From Desulfatitalea sp. (GTDB lineage Bacteria; Desulfobacterota; Desulfobacteria; Desulfobacterales; Desulfosarcinaceae), in NCBI GenBank assembly GCA_013041835.1, contig JABDRH010000549.1:1-6238 (forward strand): a DNA stretch of 6,238 bases, given 5' to 3'. The position numbers were made by a program, and so were the translations under genes. This document shows positions 5,501 through 6,238 of the stretch, one piece after another. A model generated the notes under the pieces. It was not told where the DNA came from and ran no database searches. It saw only the letters and a program-made list of their open reading frames with translations. How positions within the stretch are numbered: the first letter of the stretch is position 1; each line of letters starts with the position of its first letter.

Positions 5501-6238
5501 GACAATCTCATAGGCTTTTGTCAAAGCATCTCCCAACAACTCGGGTTTTGATCCGCCGGCCTGGGCCATGTCCGGTCGGCCGCCGCCGCCGCCGCCCACC
5601 ATTTGGGCCAGGGCTTTGACAATCTGCCCGGCGTGATACTGCTTGACCAGGTCCTTGGTCACGATCACGATTAGCAGCGCCTTGCCGTCGGCCGCACTGC
5701 CCAGGACCACGATGCCCGAGCGGATGCGGTCTTTAAAACGATCCGCCAAATCACGCATGGCCGCAGGGGTGTCCACGGTCACCTGTTTGACCAGCACGGC
5801 CACACCATTGACCATCCGGGGTTCGTCGTCGCCGGATTGGGCTTTGGCGTCGGCCAGGGAGGCCTTGAGCCGCTCGATCTCCTTTTCCAATGTCTTGTGA
5901 CCACCGAGCAATTGCTGAACCCGCGGCACCATCTCTTCGGCCTTCACGCGCAACAATTGCCCCACCTGGACGGCGATATGCGCGGTTTGCTGCACATGGG
6001 CCAACGCGGCTTCACCGGTCATCGCTTCGATGCGCCTCACGCCGGCGGCCACGCTGGTTTCGGCAACGATCTTGAATAAGCCGATGTCGCCGGTTCGGGC
6101 CGCATGGGTACCGCCGCATAACTCTTTGCTGAAATCAGACAGCGAGACGACGCGCACGCGGTCGCCGTACTTCTCTTCAAACAGGGCCATGGCGCCGGCC
6201 TGCAATGCCTCGTCGGCCGCCATCTCCTGGGTCTGCAC
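5477..6238 (-). CDS. alaS: Alanyl-tRNA synthetase, C-terminal 253 residues
   Basis: AlaRS charges tRNA-Ala with alanine and clears mischarged serine and glycine. The frame is open at the right edge; the visible part starts with a GTG-encoded valine inside the protein, not a true start. Numbering from the edge, it contains the end of the editing (tRNA-SAD) domain with ELCGGTH (39-45; C41 and H45 supply zinc ligands) and VAAGVRRIEAMTG (63-75). A heptad-like coiled coil follows (about 106-136), then the C-terminal DHHA1/C-Ala domain with the six-glycine GGGGGGRPDMAQAGG (215-229). The family is about 870-880 residues, so catalytic and anticodon-recognition regions lie outside. The stop TAA (5477-5479) overlaps the cheX TAG on the other strand. 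Confidence 0.97.
   Translation of the reverse strand: MQTQEMAADEALQAGAMALFEEKYGDRVRVVSLSDFSKELCGGTHAARTGDIGLFKIVAETSVAAGVRRIEAMTGEAALAHVQQTAHIAVQVGQLLRVKAEEMVPRVQQLLGGHKTLEKEIERLKASLADAKAQSGDDEPRMVNGVAVLVKQVTVDTPAAMRDLADRFKDRIRSGIVVLGSAADGKALLIVIVTKDLVKQYHAGQIVKALAQMVGGGGGGRPDMAQAGGSKPELLGDALTKAYEIVEGMGELP

Overview
The window is 6.2 kb of moderately GC-rich bacterial chromosome. The combination of a FliA-type promoter, CheX/FliN proteins, FeoAB and AlaRS, with delta-proteobacterial-looking FeoB and FliN-type sequences, suggests a flagellated, probably anaerobic member of the Desulfobacterota. That assignment is an inference from protein style and is not proven.

Layout, left to right. Positions 1-2024 (minus) hold most of feoB, a ferrous-iron transporter whose C-terminus lies beyond the left edge. 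It overlaps feoA (2014-2271, minus) by 11 bases. A clear -35/-10 promoter candidate sits just upstream of feoA. A well-supported but unrecognised 100-residue gene follows (2370-2672, minus) in the same orientation. After a 306-base gap comes a 453-residue protein (2979-4340, minus) built as CheX-CheX-flexible linker-FliN (SPOA).

A 678-base intergenic region (4341-5018) separates it from a divergent single-domain cheX gene (5019-5480, plus). This region carries a nearly perfect flagellar sigma-28 promoter (4844-4870) and a leader rich in inverted repeats. The cheX stop codon overlaps, tail to tail, the stop codon of alaS (5477-6238, minus), of which only the C-terminal third is present.

Functionally there are two themes. 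One is iron uptake: FeoA and FeoB, perhaps with the small gene upstream. The other is chemotaxis signal termination: three CheX domains in 2.5 kb, each keeping the E-x-x-N phosphatase signature, two of them fused to a flagellar switch (FliN) domain and one made as a free protein from a FliA promoter. The most notable item is this CheX-CheX-FliN protein paired with a divergent, sigma-28-driven CheX. It suggests a motor-tethered and a soluble CheY-P phosphatase working side by side. alaS is a housekeeping neighbour.
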